The position numbers were made by a program, and so were the translations under genes. Source: Clostridiaceae bacterium (GTDB taxonomy: Bacteria; Bacillota; Clostridia; CAYPLH01; DUMO01). Taken from it: a stretch of 64,000 nucleotides of DNA. The stretch spans positions 1-64,000 of the forward strand of contig DUMO01000041.1 in NCBI GenBank assembly GCA_012839865.1, written 5' to 3'. The stretch's first letter is position 1; the number at the start of each line of letters is the position of its first letter. Below the pieces are notes generated by a model. The model did not search any database and was not told where the DNA came from. It was given only the letters and a program-made list of their open reading frames with translations. This document shows, one piece after another, positions 56,384 through 64,000 of the stretch.

Positions 56384-56463
56384 ATAATACTGTGTTTCCG
56401 TAACCATGCTGAAAACAGCCTGTCAGGATATGCTTGTTTATATAAAAGCTTTATATAACTAAA

Positions 56464-56704
56464 AGGGGTAAGAATTTTAATACAATGAATTTTCTTCTCA
56501 AGCCTTGAGGTACCAATACCACAAGCTTTTCAGGTTCTGCATTGTTGCTTCATAAATACTGCTCTCCGACCAACCTGCAACGAATATTACCAAACAAAAA
56601 GGAAGTTCAATTAAATTCTACGAAAAACCACCAACCTGGCTGCGATAAATCAACGACTTAACTTTCTGCAAACCAACAAATCAACTACATAAATTCTTAC
56701 CCCT
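56464..56704. ncRNA. Candidate structured RNA closed by a 14-bp stem
   Basis: AGGGGTAAGAATTT (56464-56477) and AAATTCTTACCCCT (56691-56704) are perfectly complementary and enclose about 213 nt. Inside, CAGGTT/AACCTG, GTTGC/GCAAC and CTCAA/TTGAG form further potential stems. On the minus strand the closing arm is followed by TTTTAGTT. Orientation is undecided. It does not match tmRNA, SRP RNA or RNase P features that I know. A 6S-like rod or a defunct mobile element with inverted ends are alternatives. Confidence 0.35.
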
Positions 56705-56808
56705 GATAGCATCTTAAGTTAATCATACATGCCCTTTGCATCAGCAAGCTTTTGATGGAAGCTTGCAACAACCGGCCTCAACAATACCAAATATATAATG
56801 AAGATAAA

Positions 56809-57399
56809 TTAATAAGCCTCTACGTAAACCTCAAAGAAAGATTGCGGATGAGCACAAGCCGGGCATAAGCCGGGAGCTTCAGGTCCTTCATGAACATAAC
56901 CGCAGTTACCGCATTTCCATTTGATTTTTTCCGGTTTTTTGAATACAAGTCCGTTTTCAATATTGTATGCAAGCTTGCTGTATCTTATTTCATGGTATTT
57001 CTCTGATACCGAAATCATTCTGAATACCTCGGCAATTTCCGGGAAACCTTCCTCCTCTGCAACCTTGGCAAAAGCAGGATAAAGATCTTCGCACTCTTCA
57101 TGTTCACCAGCTTGTGCAGCCCTCAGATTCTCAAGGGTTGTGCCCTGTGCCACCGGGTAACCTGCATTGATTTCTATTGTCGCAGGCAACTCGCCTTTGA
57201 AACCTTCCAGAAGAAATTTATAAAACCTTTTGGCATGCTCCTTCTCATTGTCTGCAGTTTCAATGAATATGTTCCTTATCTGCTTGTAACCTTCCTTGTC
57301 GGCAACTGACGCAAAGAAAGTGTATCTGTTGCGTGCCTGTGATTCACCGGCAAATGCCTTAAGCAGATTCTCAGCAGTCTTTGTACCCTTCAAATTCAT
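56809..57399 (-). CDS. rbr: Rubrerythrin
   Basis: This is a peroxide-scavenging diiron protein of anaerobes. The 196-residue protein has a ferritin-like domain with the Glu/His ligands (LLKAFAGESQARNRYTFFAS, ADNEKEHAKRFYKF, AGEHEECEDLYPAF and VSEKYHEIRYSKLA). The C-terminal rubredoxin-like domain contains WKCGNCGYVHEG and LCPACAHPQSFF. It accepts electrons from rubredoxin or NAD(P)H systems to reduce hydrogen peroxide. An AAGGAGG lies before the start. It appears monocistronic. Confidence 0.96.
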   Translation of the reverse strand: MNLKGTKTAENLLKAFAGESQARNRYTFFASVADKEGYKQIRNIFIETADNEKEHAKRFYKFLLEGFKGELPATIEINAGYPVAQGTTLENLRAAQAGEHEECEDLYPAFAKVAEEEGFPEIAEVFRMISVSEKYHEIRYSKLAYNIENGLVFKKPEKIKWKCGNCGYVHEGPEAPGLCPACAHPQSFFEVYVEAY

Positions 57400-57643
57400 G
57401 CAAAAACCTCCTTGTGAATTGTTAATGTTTTCTTATTCTTAATATACCATTAATAATGAAACTTAAACAACTATTTTGAAAGTCAATATGATATTCCTTA
57501 CACGATGAAAAATGGAGTAAAATGAATATAATTGTACAAAAAAAGTTTACCACAAAAAAAGCCTGGTTTTACCTTTTCCTGAATTATCAAAATTTATTTT
57601 ATTGTTTTCGTAAATGTAGATTAAAAAATGCTGAATTATGCAG

Positions 57644-57668
57644 AAAACCCGCTAATATAGCGGGTTTT
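57644..57668 (-). terminator. Terminator of tRNA-Leu
   Basis: AAAACCCGCTA pairs with TAGCGGGTTTT around ATA, followed by CTGCAT on the minus strand, 11 bp past the tRNA. Confidence 0.8.
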
Positions 57669-57679
57669 CGGACAATTTG

Positions 57680-57764
57680 TGGTGCGGTCGATGGGACTTG
57701 AACCCATACGAGGCCCCTCACACGCCCCTCAAACGTGCGCGTCTGCCAGTTCCGCCACGACCGC
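57680..57764 (-). tRNA. tRNA-Leu (anticodon GAG)
   Basis: This class II tRNA has acceptor stem GCGGTCG/CGACCGC and an anticodon loop TTGAGGG giving GAG. It has a long variable arm (TGTGAGGGGCCTCGTA region), a T arm with GGTTCAAGTCC and an encoded CCA. Confidence 0.95.
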
Positions 57765-57876
57765 ATATTTAAAAATGACTGTTTTAATTAAGTGCTACTG
57801 TTCGCAAACAGCATAATTCATTATACTAGCATAGAATTTGCATGTCAATACTTCTAATCAGAAAATTTCGTGGCAC

Positions 57877-58620
57877 TTATGTTATTGTTTTCAAAAAATC
57901 CAGGGTAGTATATTTTTTTTCAAGGCGTTCACTCAGGTACCGGCCAAATACATGCTCCAGTTCATTTAACACACTTTCGGAGACCCGAAAGCCAAATAAA
58001 GAATCACTGTCTGAAAAGGCAATGTATTGTATGGCCCGTGCCGCAGCAGGACTGAGTTTATATGAAGATTTATCGGTCTGGGAACAATTGCTGCATAAAA
58101 AACCGCAACTTTCAAAACTAAAGCTTACATTATCAAGATCCGTGCCGCTGCAAGCCATGCACCCTCTTACATCAGGAGAATATCCCGATAAGACCAGCAG
58201 CCTCATTTCAAAAACACGTGCTATGAATCTCGGGTCATGTTTTCCTGCGGCAAGCAAATAAAGTGAGTTTAAAAAAAGCTTGAGCAGACTCATTGCCGGT
58301 TCATTTTCCTGCACCACGTCATTGATTATTTCTGCAAAATAAGCAGAATATGTCAACCTGATTATATCATTTCTAAGATTATAAAAATGCTCAATGAGCC
58401 GGCAACTGTTTATTGAATACATTTCTTTTCCCGAAAAAAAAACAAAATCACTGTAGCATAAAAACTGGGTACTTGCAGTAAGGCTGTTTTTGGGCCTTCT
58501 GGCACCCCTGGCGTAAGCAGAAATCTTACCTTTGCTTTCTGTAAAAATTGTCACAACCTTGTCTGCTTCGCCTGTATTGACCTCTTTTATAATAATGCCT
58601 TTTGTTTTTAAAAAAGCCAT
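57877..58620 (-). CDS. recO: DNA repair protein RecO
   Basis: RecO helps RecR load RecA at single-strand gaps. The 247-residue protein has the N-terminal OB fold (KTKGIIIKEVNTGEADKVVT, then GKISAYARGARRPKN). The C-terminal domain carries the zinc site GCMACSGTDLDNVSF and FLCSNC near residue 155. The ATG at 58620 follows AAGGGGAGTCATA. It is preceded by yqzL and era, the standard Firmicute order. Confidence 0.95.
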   Translation of the reverse strand: MAFLKTKGIIIKEVNTGEADKVVTIFTESKGKISAYARGARRPKNSLTASTQFLCYSDFVFFSGKEMYSINSCRLIEHFYNLRNDIIRLTYSAYFAEIINDVVQENEPAMSLLKLFLNSLYLLAAGKHDPRFIARVFEMRLLVLSGYSPDVRGCMACSGTDLDNVSFSFESCGFLCSNCSQTDKSSYKLSPAAARAIQYIAFSDSDSLFGFRVSESVLNELEHVFGRYLSERLEKKYTTLDFLKTIT

Positions 58621-58641
58621 TATGACTCCCCTTAAAATCAA

Positions 58642-58779
58642 TTAATTGCTGACTGCAACCTCATCCTTTGCAATTGTCTCCTGCTGATTTGTACTTTTTT
58701 GCAGAATTTCCTTAAGTGCCAAATATGCCTCGATATTGCCCGTTCTTAAAAATGCATTCCAAAGAAAATCCTTCAACAA
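58642..58779 (-). CDS. yqzL: YqzL-family small protein
   Basis: This 45-residue protein starts at a TTG (58779) that sits 7 bp after GAGGGGG; a second TTG follows immediately. The sequence MLKDFLWNAFLRTGNIEAYL matches the YqzL pattern (ML.F.WN.F..TGN...YL..KE), continuing LKEILQKSTNQQ. YqzL genes occur between era and recO in Firmicutes, as here. The function is unknown. Confidence 0.85.
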   Translation of the reverse strand: MLKDFLWNAFLRTGNIEAYLALKEILQKSTNQQETIAKDEVAVSN

Positions 58780-58975
58780 ATATAATCCCCCTCGCTGTCA
58801 TTTGTTTGATTAGCAATATGACCTTTCTGAAAATAGTCCTTATATATTTATATTTCTCCAAAATAAAGACCTTATACCTTGTAAATTCATCATGGGATGG
58901 ATTAATCAGCATCACTTTTTAAAAACTTTAACAATACAAAGCAATCAACGCAAGGTACTGCCATGCTTTCAAAAA

Positions 58976-59860
58976 TCAATTATAACCAAGCATTTTTAGC
59001 ATGCTTTCGTTGTTCCTCCAATCATCCTTTACCTTCACCCAAAGTTCAAGATAGACTTTAACCCCAAGCAGGCCCTCAATTTCAAAACGCGCTCTTGAGC
59101 CTATTTCTTTGAGCATTTTTCCGCCTTTTCCAATTATAATTCCTTTATGGGAATCCTTCTCGCAATATATTACAGCCCTGATCTCAACTAAATCCTTGTC
59201 CTGTCTTTCATTGAATTGTGTAACCTCAACTCCCACCCCGTAGGGAATTTCATCGCTCAAAAGGTGAAAGGCCTGTTCCCGGATAAATTCCGCAACAATG
59301 GCCCTTTCCGGCTGGTCCGTAGTAAAATCATCGTCGAAATAGCGCGGCCCTTCAGGAAGCACCGCAACAATCTCATTGATGATTATATCAACACCTTCCC
59401 CTGTAATTGCTGAAACAGGGATAATCGCTTTGAAGTCCATTTCTTTGCTGCAGCTTTCAATCATGGGCAGCAATTTCCCTTTTTCAATCATGTCAATTTT
59501 ATTTATAATCAAATATACCGGGGTCTTCAGGCTCTTCAGCTTCTCCACGGTATCCTTGTCCCAGCTGTCACTCCATGTGGCATCAACCATGTAAAGCACT
59601 GCATCCACTTCATTCATGGTGGTAAATACAAGGTTTACCATGTATTCCCCCAGTTTATTCTTTGCTTTATGGATGCCCGGCGTATCAATGAATACTATCT
59701 GAAAGTCTTGTCTTGTGACAATCCCCCGGATTGTATTCCTTGTGGTTTGCGGTTTTTTTGAAGTAATAGCCACCTTTTCACCTGTCAATGCATTCAGAAG
59801 AGTTGACTTGCCAACATTAGGCTTTCCGATAATAGTTACAAATCCTGATTTGAAAGACAT
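58976..59860 (-). CDS. era: GTPase Era
   Basis: This essential GTPase binds 16S rRNA during 30S assembly. G-motifs: GKPNVGKSTLLNAL near residue 13, DTPGIHKAKNKLGEYM near 60, NKIDMIEKGK near 124 and SAITGEGVD near 150. The C-terminal KH domain (residues about 205-290) shows GIIIGKGGKMLKEIG. The ATG at 59860 follows CCGGAGGTTGTTT. 294 residues is the normal length. Confidence 0.97.
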   Translation of the reverse strand: MSFKSGFVTIIGKPNVGKSTLLNALTGEKVAITSKKPQTTRNTIRGIVTRQDFQIVFIDTPGIHKAKNKLGEYMVNLVFTTMNEVDAVLYMVDATWSDSWDKDTVEKLKSLKTPVYLIINKIDMIEKGKLLPMIESCSKEMDFKAIIPVSAITGEGVDIIINEIVAVLPEGPRYFDDDFTTDQPERAIVAEFIREQAFHLLSDEIPYGVGVEVTQFNERQDKDLVEIRAVIYCEKDSHKGIIIGKGGKMLKEIGSRARFEIEGLLGVKVYLELWVKVKDDWRNNESMLKMLGYN

Positions 59861-59956
59861 AAACAACCTCCGGTTAACAATTTCATGTATTACAGTTCAA
59901 CTTCAATGACAGCAAAACCGTCCCCATTAGCTCGATAAATTAATAATTTTTGAATA

Positions 59957-60340
59957 CTATAATGAAAACCTTTTAGGCAAAAGGTCTTCCAGGCTGTAAA
60001 CTACATAGTCACCGTTTCCCCTGCCGCACAGTATCTTTGTTTCATTATCGCAAAACTCTCCGACTACCTGCAGGCAAATGCCACAGGGGAAAATTTCATC
60101 CTCAGTATCGGCTGCCACGGCTAAAGCCTTTATCTTGTGGTTTCCGTCAAGTACAGCCCTGAAAATGGCACTGCGCTCTGCACAAACTGTGGCTCCATAA
60201 CTTGAATTTTCAATGTTCGCTCCGGTATATACCTTACCGTTCTCCATAATAACTGCCGCTCCGACCCTGAAATTCGAGTATGGAGAATATGACATGTTTT
60301 TAGCTTCCTTTGCCATTTTATATAGTTCCAAATAATCCAA
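59957..60340 (-). CDS. cdd: Cytidine deaminase
   Basis: This enzyme deaminates cytidine and deoxycytidine for pyrimidine salvage. The 127-residue protein contains YSPYSNFRVGAAVIMENGKV, the zinc motif CAERSAIFRAV with its catalytic Glu near residue 53, and PCGICLQVVGEF near 85. The TTG at 60340 follows AGGGGGTACAAAA and gives the family's normal length; the longer frame adds a non-homologous stretch. It follows era in this conserved cluster. Confidence 0.95.
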   Translation of the reverse strand: MDYLELYKMAKEAKNMSYSPYSNFRVGAAVIMENGKVYTGANIENSSYGATVCAERSAIFRAVLDGNHKIKALAVAADTEDEIFPCGICLQVVGEFCDNETKILCGRGNGDYVVYSLEDLLPKRFSL

Positions 60341-60450
60341 TTTTGTACCCCCTGTATTTTGTTCTTCTATTTTTGTAAAAAAATCATAGACACCTTTTGC
60401 TGATAATCTTTTGCTGCAGGCTACCCTTATGGTACCTGCTGAGCGGCACC

Positions 60451-61158
60451 TCAACTTCCGTTGAAAAATAACTGGAAAACCAGCAAAGTAACAAGGAAAC
60501 CCAATACTGCGCCTGCTATAAGTTCAAATATGGTGTGAAATTTTGCTTCAAGCCTGCTTTGAACCACAAGCAGGGCAATTATCAGGCAAAAAACGACAAT
60601 TATCGTATTGTCTGTCAGGAAGGCTACGGCAGTTGTTATGGAAAAAGCAATGGCTGAATGACCGCTGGGCATGCCTCCCTGAAAAGGTGTTCCTTTTTCA
60701 ATAATAAATTTTATCACCAGCACGAGAAAAATCGTGATTGCAAGAGCGATAATTGTAATATGTACCGGCGACTCTCTAATTATTCTCAAGCCTGCCTCAA
60801 GGTCAAACCTGAACTTGTCAAAAAATATAAAATAGGCCGCAATAAGTGAAAAAAAAGCTGATACAAGCACGGCACCCGCTGCTATGTCCTTTACTTTTTT
60901 GGCCTTTGGATGATAGACATCAACAATAGTATCCATTAACATTTCAATTGCAGTATTGAGAAGCTCGCATATAAAAACCAGTGCTATAGCTGCACAAACC
61001 ACCAGCAATTCCATTCTGGTAAGCCTGTAGAAGAAGCTTAAGACCAATACCAGTACAGCCGCTGTTATATGCAATTTCATGTTTTTTTCTCTTTTTATTG
61101 TGTGAATAATTCCGCTTACAGCATTGTTAAAGCTGTCCACCAGATTTTTATTCTTCAT
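60451..61158 (-). CDS. Fusion of undecaprenol/diacylglycerol kinase and PAP2 phosphatase
   Basis: The N-terminal half (residues about 1-120) is a DgkA-type membrane kinase, with SFNNAVSGIIHTIKREKNMK, the acidic CELLNTAIEMLMD motif near residue 65 and the HPKAKKVKDIAAGAVL signature. The C-terminal half (about 150-235) is a PAP2 domain with GTPFQGGMPSGHSAIAFS and RLEAKFHTIFELIAGA. The KX6RP motif is not evident, so catalysis by the PAP2 half is less certain. A single protein could phosphorylate and dephosphorylate undecaprenyl lipids. It overlaps ybeY by 11 bp. Confidence 0.88.
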   Translation of the reverse strand: MKNKNLVDSFNNAVSGIIHTIKREKNMKLHITAAVLVLVLSFFYRLTRMELLVVCAAIALVFICELLNTAIEMLMDTIVDVYHPKAKKVKDIAAGAVLVSAFFSLIAAYFIFFDKFRFDLEAGLRIIRESPVHITIIALAITIFLVLVIKFIIEKGTPFQGGMPSGHSAIAFSITTAVAFLTDNTIIVVFCLIIALLVVQSRLEAKFHTIFELIAGAVLGFLVTLLVFQLFFNGS

Positions 61159-61651
61159 TTTCCCTCTTTAAATTCATTTTGTTCAGAACATTCTCCTGCA
61201 TGCCCATCATCAATTTTTCATCCTCGGGGTTTACGTGGTCAAATCCTAAAAGATGAAAAACTCCATGGGTCAATAAAAAGGTAATTTCCCTTTCAAAGCT
61301 GTGTCCATACAGTTCTGACTGCTTTATTGCCGTTTCTATGGATATAATAATATCTCCCAGCACCAGCAGGTTCTGGTCCAGGTCAAAGTCGGACTCACTT
61401 GGTGTAAAGCTGCCATGGTCTATTTCAAGCAGCGGGAAGGAAAGCACATCCGTTGGCCTGTCAATATTCCTGTAATCACGGTTGACTTCTCTTATATATT
61501 CATCATCAACAAGATAGACGCTTATCTCAGAAGGCATATCAAATTCAACTTCTTTAAGGCACAATAATGCAGCCTTTTCCAGGGTCTCGTAAAGCTCATT
61601 GGTTAATTCTTTCGTATTTTGCAGGTTCTCTATTATCATTTTCATCATCAA
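61148..61651 (-). CDS. ybeY: Endoribonuclease YbeY (rRNA maturation factor)
   Basis: YbeY is a metal-dependent RNase in 16S rRNA 3' processing and 70S quality control. The zinc site HGVFHLLGFDHVNPEDEKLM (HxxxHxxGxDH) lies near residue 132, and NRDYRNIDRPTDVLSFPL near 57 is the other family mark. The frame begins ATGATGAAAATG and the exact start among these ATGs is unclear; AAGGAAATTG precedes them. Its start lies inside the end of pgpH (56-bp overlap), indicating coupled translation. Confidence 0.95.
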   Translation of the reverse strand: MMMKMIIENLQNTKELTNELYETLEKAALLCLKEVEFDMPSEISVYLVDDEYIREVNRDYRNIDRPTDVLSFPLLEIDHGSFTPSESDFDLDQNLLVLGDIIISIETAIKQSELYGHSFEREITFLLTHGVFHLLGFDHVNPEDEKLMMGMQENVLNKMNLKRENEE

Positions 61652-63890
61652 TTTCCTTACCTTCCTGTTTCATCTGGTCAATTGCCATTTGCACGGGATC
61701 TTCTATGTATTGTTCAGATGCCTGTTCTTTGGATTTTAATTCGGGATAAATCTCCCTCCCATGGAAATATCCGCTGAATACCCTGATAAAAGCCTTGGCA
61801 ATGGCATCAAGATCTTTAAAAGTAAGTTCACAGTTGTCAAGCTGCCCTTCATCCAGCCTTTCCTTGATAATTTTTCTGATTAAGCCTTCTATTTTGCCTT
61901 CTGTTTTATCAGCCATGGACCTTACTGCAGCTTCCACAGAATCGGCAAGCATAACAACTGCAGCCTCCCTGGTCTGAGGTTTGGGTCCCTCATATCTGAA
62001 CTTTTCTTCTTTCACTGTTTCCAACTTCTCAGTATTCTTTGCCTTGTGGTAAAAATAAATCATTAGGGTGGTTCCATGATGCTGTTTGATTATATCCCTG
62101 ACTGCAGCAGGAATTTTATATTTTTTTGCCAGCTCATAACCATCCTTGGTGTGGGAGACTATGACAAGAGCGCTCAAGTTGGCGGTCATTCTCTCATGAG
62201 GATTGTCGGCCAGTTGGTTTTCCCTGAAAAAATACGGTCTTCTCAGTTTCCCAATATCATGGTAGTATGCTCCCACCCTGGCAAGCAATGAATTGCTTCC
62301 TATTGATTCAGCAGCCTCCTCTGCCAGGTTTCCCACCATCAGGCTGTGGTGGTATGTACCCGGAGCTTCAAGGAGCAGTCTTTTCATCAGCGGTTGGGTT
62401 GGATTTGCAAGCTCCATCAGCTTCAAAGGAGTAATGACATTAAAGGTGCTTTCCCAGAAGGGCAGAATTCCAATGGTCACTATCATTGATACAATTCCGT
62501 TCAGGAATGCAAGAAAACAGTCCCTTGTTATTGCTTCCAATGTATTCTTGCTCAATATTCCATAACACATGATTATAAGCACATTTATAAGCCCCACTAA
62601 AAGGCCGGCTACTGCGAGTTTGCTTCTTTGATTCATTTTTGAAACAAAAAATGCTGACAGGGTACCGCTTATAAGTCCCATGTAAATAAAACCCGGATTG
62701 GCTTTCATGAGGATGGATAATGCAGCAACAAGTATAAAATTGACTATTACCGCAAGTTTTACATCCAGCAGAATTGAAATGGTCATAGCCGCAATGAAGA
62801 TTGGAATTGCAGCAGGAGAGGCAATGCTGTATATCCCCCTCCCCAGGCCAAGGGTCAACAAAATGGTAATACATATGATCAAGACATTATTCCTGGTCTG
62901 CAACATCGCCCTGTTGAAATTATAGACATACATCACGAAAACAACTGCCAGCAAAAGAACAAATACAAATACGCCAACTGCAGTCATATAATCAAAATTG
63001 CCTTTTTTCTCAATCAGGTTAAGCTCCACCAGCATGCTTAGTATATCCTCGGTTACAATATCGCCGCTGCTTATGATTTTTTCTCCTTCCAGGACCCTTT
63101 CGGTTTTGGCAGCTTCCTCATAAGCATCTTCATAAGCCTGTTTGCGCTTGATCTCAGTTTCTTCAAGGTCAATGACCCGGTTGGGCTTTATTATTGTCTG
63201 AACCAGAAGAGAACCGATATTCTTCAGATCCTGGCTGAGATTCTTGTGCTGGAATTCAGTCTGCATTTCCATGATAACACTGGCAAGATTCTCCTGGGTT
63301 ATTTCCCCCATCATCCGTTCCCAAATCATATCCATGGTGATTTTTTTAAGGTTTTCAATATCTTCATCGGTTGCCGTTTTTATAATGTAACTGACTTGCT
63401 GCTCTGAAAGGGGAATTTTCATTTTATTGATTTCCGCAATTAAATCCGCAGCTGCTTTTTCCTGGGCTTCATTTAATTTCAGGGCATAATCTTCGGTGCC
63501 TTTTGCCACATTCTCCATTTCTTTTTGAACAAACTTTCTTGATTTTTCTATTTGACTGATAAAATTGTCGACACTGCTGGAAACAGCATACAAAACAGTA
63601 TCGTCCCTACGTATTACAGGCTCAACGGCATCCTGCACCAGCAATGCTTTTTCCTCGGCCTTCATTTTATTCACTACATCCTTTGTTGCATAAATATCTA
63701 CCGGAGCCCTGTCCCCTACTTCCAGATTATATTTTCTGTTAATAATACCGCTTTGAATTATCAGGAAAGATAAAAGCAATGTTGTGATTCCTATAAGCCA
63801 GATATGGAATTCCCTGCTTTTTAGAAAATTTAAAATACCACTTGTTTTCCCGTTATCATTATTAGTTTTTTTATCGTCCATCCGTTTCAT
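61596..63890 (-). CDS. pgpH: Seven-helix HD-domain phosphohydrolase (PgpH-type, c-di-AMP phosphodiesterase family)
   Basis: Family members such as Listeria PgpH cleave the second messenger c-di-AMP. The 764-residue protein has one N-terminal helix (HIWLIGITTLLLSFLIIQ), an outside 7TMR-HDED domain (about residues 55-300), and seven membrane helices (about 305-490). The cytoplasmic HD domain contains GTYHHSLMVGNLAEEAAE near residue 525 and GAYYHDIGKLRRPYFF near 553. VIVSHTKDGYELAKKY, RDIIKQHHGTTL and MLADSVEAAVRSM complete the metal ligands. It overlaps phoH by 4 bp (ATGA). Confidence 0.95.
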   Translation of the reverse strand: MKRMDDKKTNNDNGKTSGILNFLKSREFHIWLIGITTLLLSFLIIQSGIINRKYNLEVGDRAPVDIYATKDVVNKMKAEEKALLVQDAVEPVIRRDDTVLYAVSSSVDNFISQIEKSRKFVQKEMENVAKGTEDYALKLNEAQEKAAADLIAEINKMKIPLSEQQVSYIIKTATDEDIENLKKITMDMIWERMMGEITQENLASVIMEMQTEFQHKNLSQDLKNIGSLLVQTIIKPNRVIDLEETEIKRKQAYEDAYEEAAKTERVLEGEKIISSGDIVTEDILSMLVELNLIEKKGNFDYMTAVGVFVFVLLLAVVFVMYVYNFNRAMLQTRNNVLIICITILLTLGLGRGIYSIASPAAIPIFIAAMTISILLDVKLAVIVNFILVAALSILMKANPGFIYMGLISGTLSAFFVSKMNQRSKLAVAGLLVGLINVLIIMCYGILSKNTLEAITRDCFLAFLNGIVSMIVTIGILPFWESTFNVITPLKLMELANPTQPLMKRLLLEAPGTYHHSLMVGNLAEEAAESIGSNSLLARVGAYYHDIGKLRRPYFFRENQLADNPHERMTANLSALVIVSHTKDGYELAKKYKIPAAVRDIIKQHHGTTLMIYFYHKAKNTEKLETVKEEKFRYEGPKPQTREAAVVMLADSVEAAVRSMADKTEGKIEGLIRKIIKERLDEGQLDNCELTFKDLDAIAKAFIRVFSGYFHGREIYPELKSKEQASEQYIEDPVQMAIDQMKQEGKEIDDENDNREPAKYERINQ

Positions 63891-64000
63891 TTTTCGCCCC
63901 CCGATTGGTTGACCTGACGCATTTTTTCATCATATCTGTCATAAGCCTTGATTATTTTCTGCACCAGTTCATGCCTTATCACATCCCGGTCAGTCAGGTA
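63887..64000 (-). CDS. phoH: PhoH-family ATPase, C-terminal fragment
   Basis: The last 37 codons of a gene running off the window read YLTDRDVIRHELVQKIIKAY and continue to TGA at 63887. The FT..DVVRH.LVQ.II.AYE pattern is the C-terminus of PhoH-like NTPases. Position directly upstream of pgpH-ybeY is the conserved order. The ATPase domain is outside the window. Confidence 0.88.
   Translation of the reverse strand, partial: YLTDRDVIRHELVQKIIKAYDRYDEKMRQVNQSGGEK

Larger units (their letters stand above)
56086..56808. other. 723-bp gene-poor region with two large inverted repeats
   Basis: No protein gene is visible. There is a 19-bp near-perfect inverted repeat at 56312-56383 followed by a T-run on the minus strand. 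A separate 14-bp perfect repeat pair lies at 56464-56477 and 56691-56704. The latter encloses about 213 nt with further internal pairing. A structured non-coding RNA is a plausible content. Confidence 0.45.

Noticed and set aside
56464-56704. tmRNA or SRP RNA
   Set aside because: No tRNA-like ends, no encoded tag frame, and none of the conserved SRP or tmRNA sequence blocks.

Overview
The window is low-GC clostridial chromosome. Endospore genes (spoIIM, spoIID, a gerA-type operon), a class A RNase P RNA, a lysine riboswitch, and the SCIFF peptide with its radical-SAM maturase next to secD/secF all point to Clostridia. The SCIFF peptide and gene style resemble the Clostridium (Acetivibrio) thermocellum group; that placement is inference. 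Most genes are on the minus strand.

Layout. 1-4.7 kb: the 3' end of an IS3-family element, a TipAS-type MerR regulator, glutamate dehydrogenase and a MATE exporter with an odd N-terminal tail. 4.7-16.4 kb: an accessory catabolic locus with a DegT aminotransferase, a LarA-like nickel hydroxyacid racemase/epimerase homologue, a Gfo/Idh/MocA dehydrogenase, a carbohydrate-type ABC importer without an ATPase, an AraC regulator, two overlapping amidohydrolase-fold genes and an acetamidase/formamidase. A 42-bp block, 37/42 identical, lies upstream of both halves and suggests one regulon; its substrate is unknown. 16.4-22.3 kb: deoB, xerD, spoIIM and nudF, then rnhA and proC. 22.5-32.6 kb: tRNA-Trp, a large amidohydrolase, a gerA/gerB/gerC operon ending in a small two-helix protein, a 3D-domain protein, tRNA-Pro and a cysteine desulfurase-like enzyme. 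32.7-38.6 kb: rnpB, nif3/trmK, tRNA-Met/Asn, rpoD and dnaG.

39-52 kb: secF, secD, SCIFF maturase, SCIFF peptide, a TIGR04086 membrane protein, yajC, tgt, queA and spoIID. This export/queuosine cluster is interrupted by comB, a 54-residue remnant of a solute-binding protein and a 5'-truncated AraC-type regulator, which look like scars of a deletion. 52-57.4 kb: lysine riboswitch with dapA and dapB, a YesL-like membrane protein, a gene-poor stretch with large inverted repeats that may encode a structured RNA, and rubrerythrin. 57.6-64 kb: tRNA-Leu and the conserved recO-yqzL-era-cdd-dgkA-ybeY-pgpH-phoH cluster, with phoH cut by the window end.

I found no CRISPR array, prophage or recognisable defence island. 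The best candidates for undescribed biology are the catabolic regulon with its shared element, the inverted-repeat region at 56.3-56.7 kb, the small germination-operon membrane protein and the scar beside the SCIFF system.
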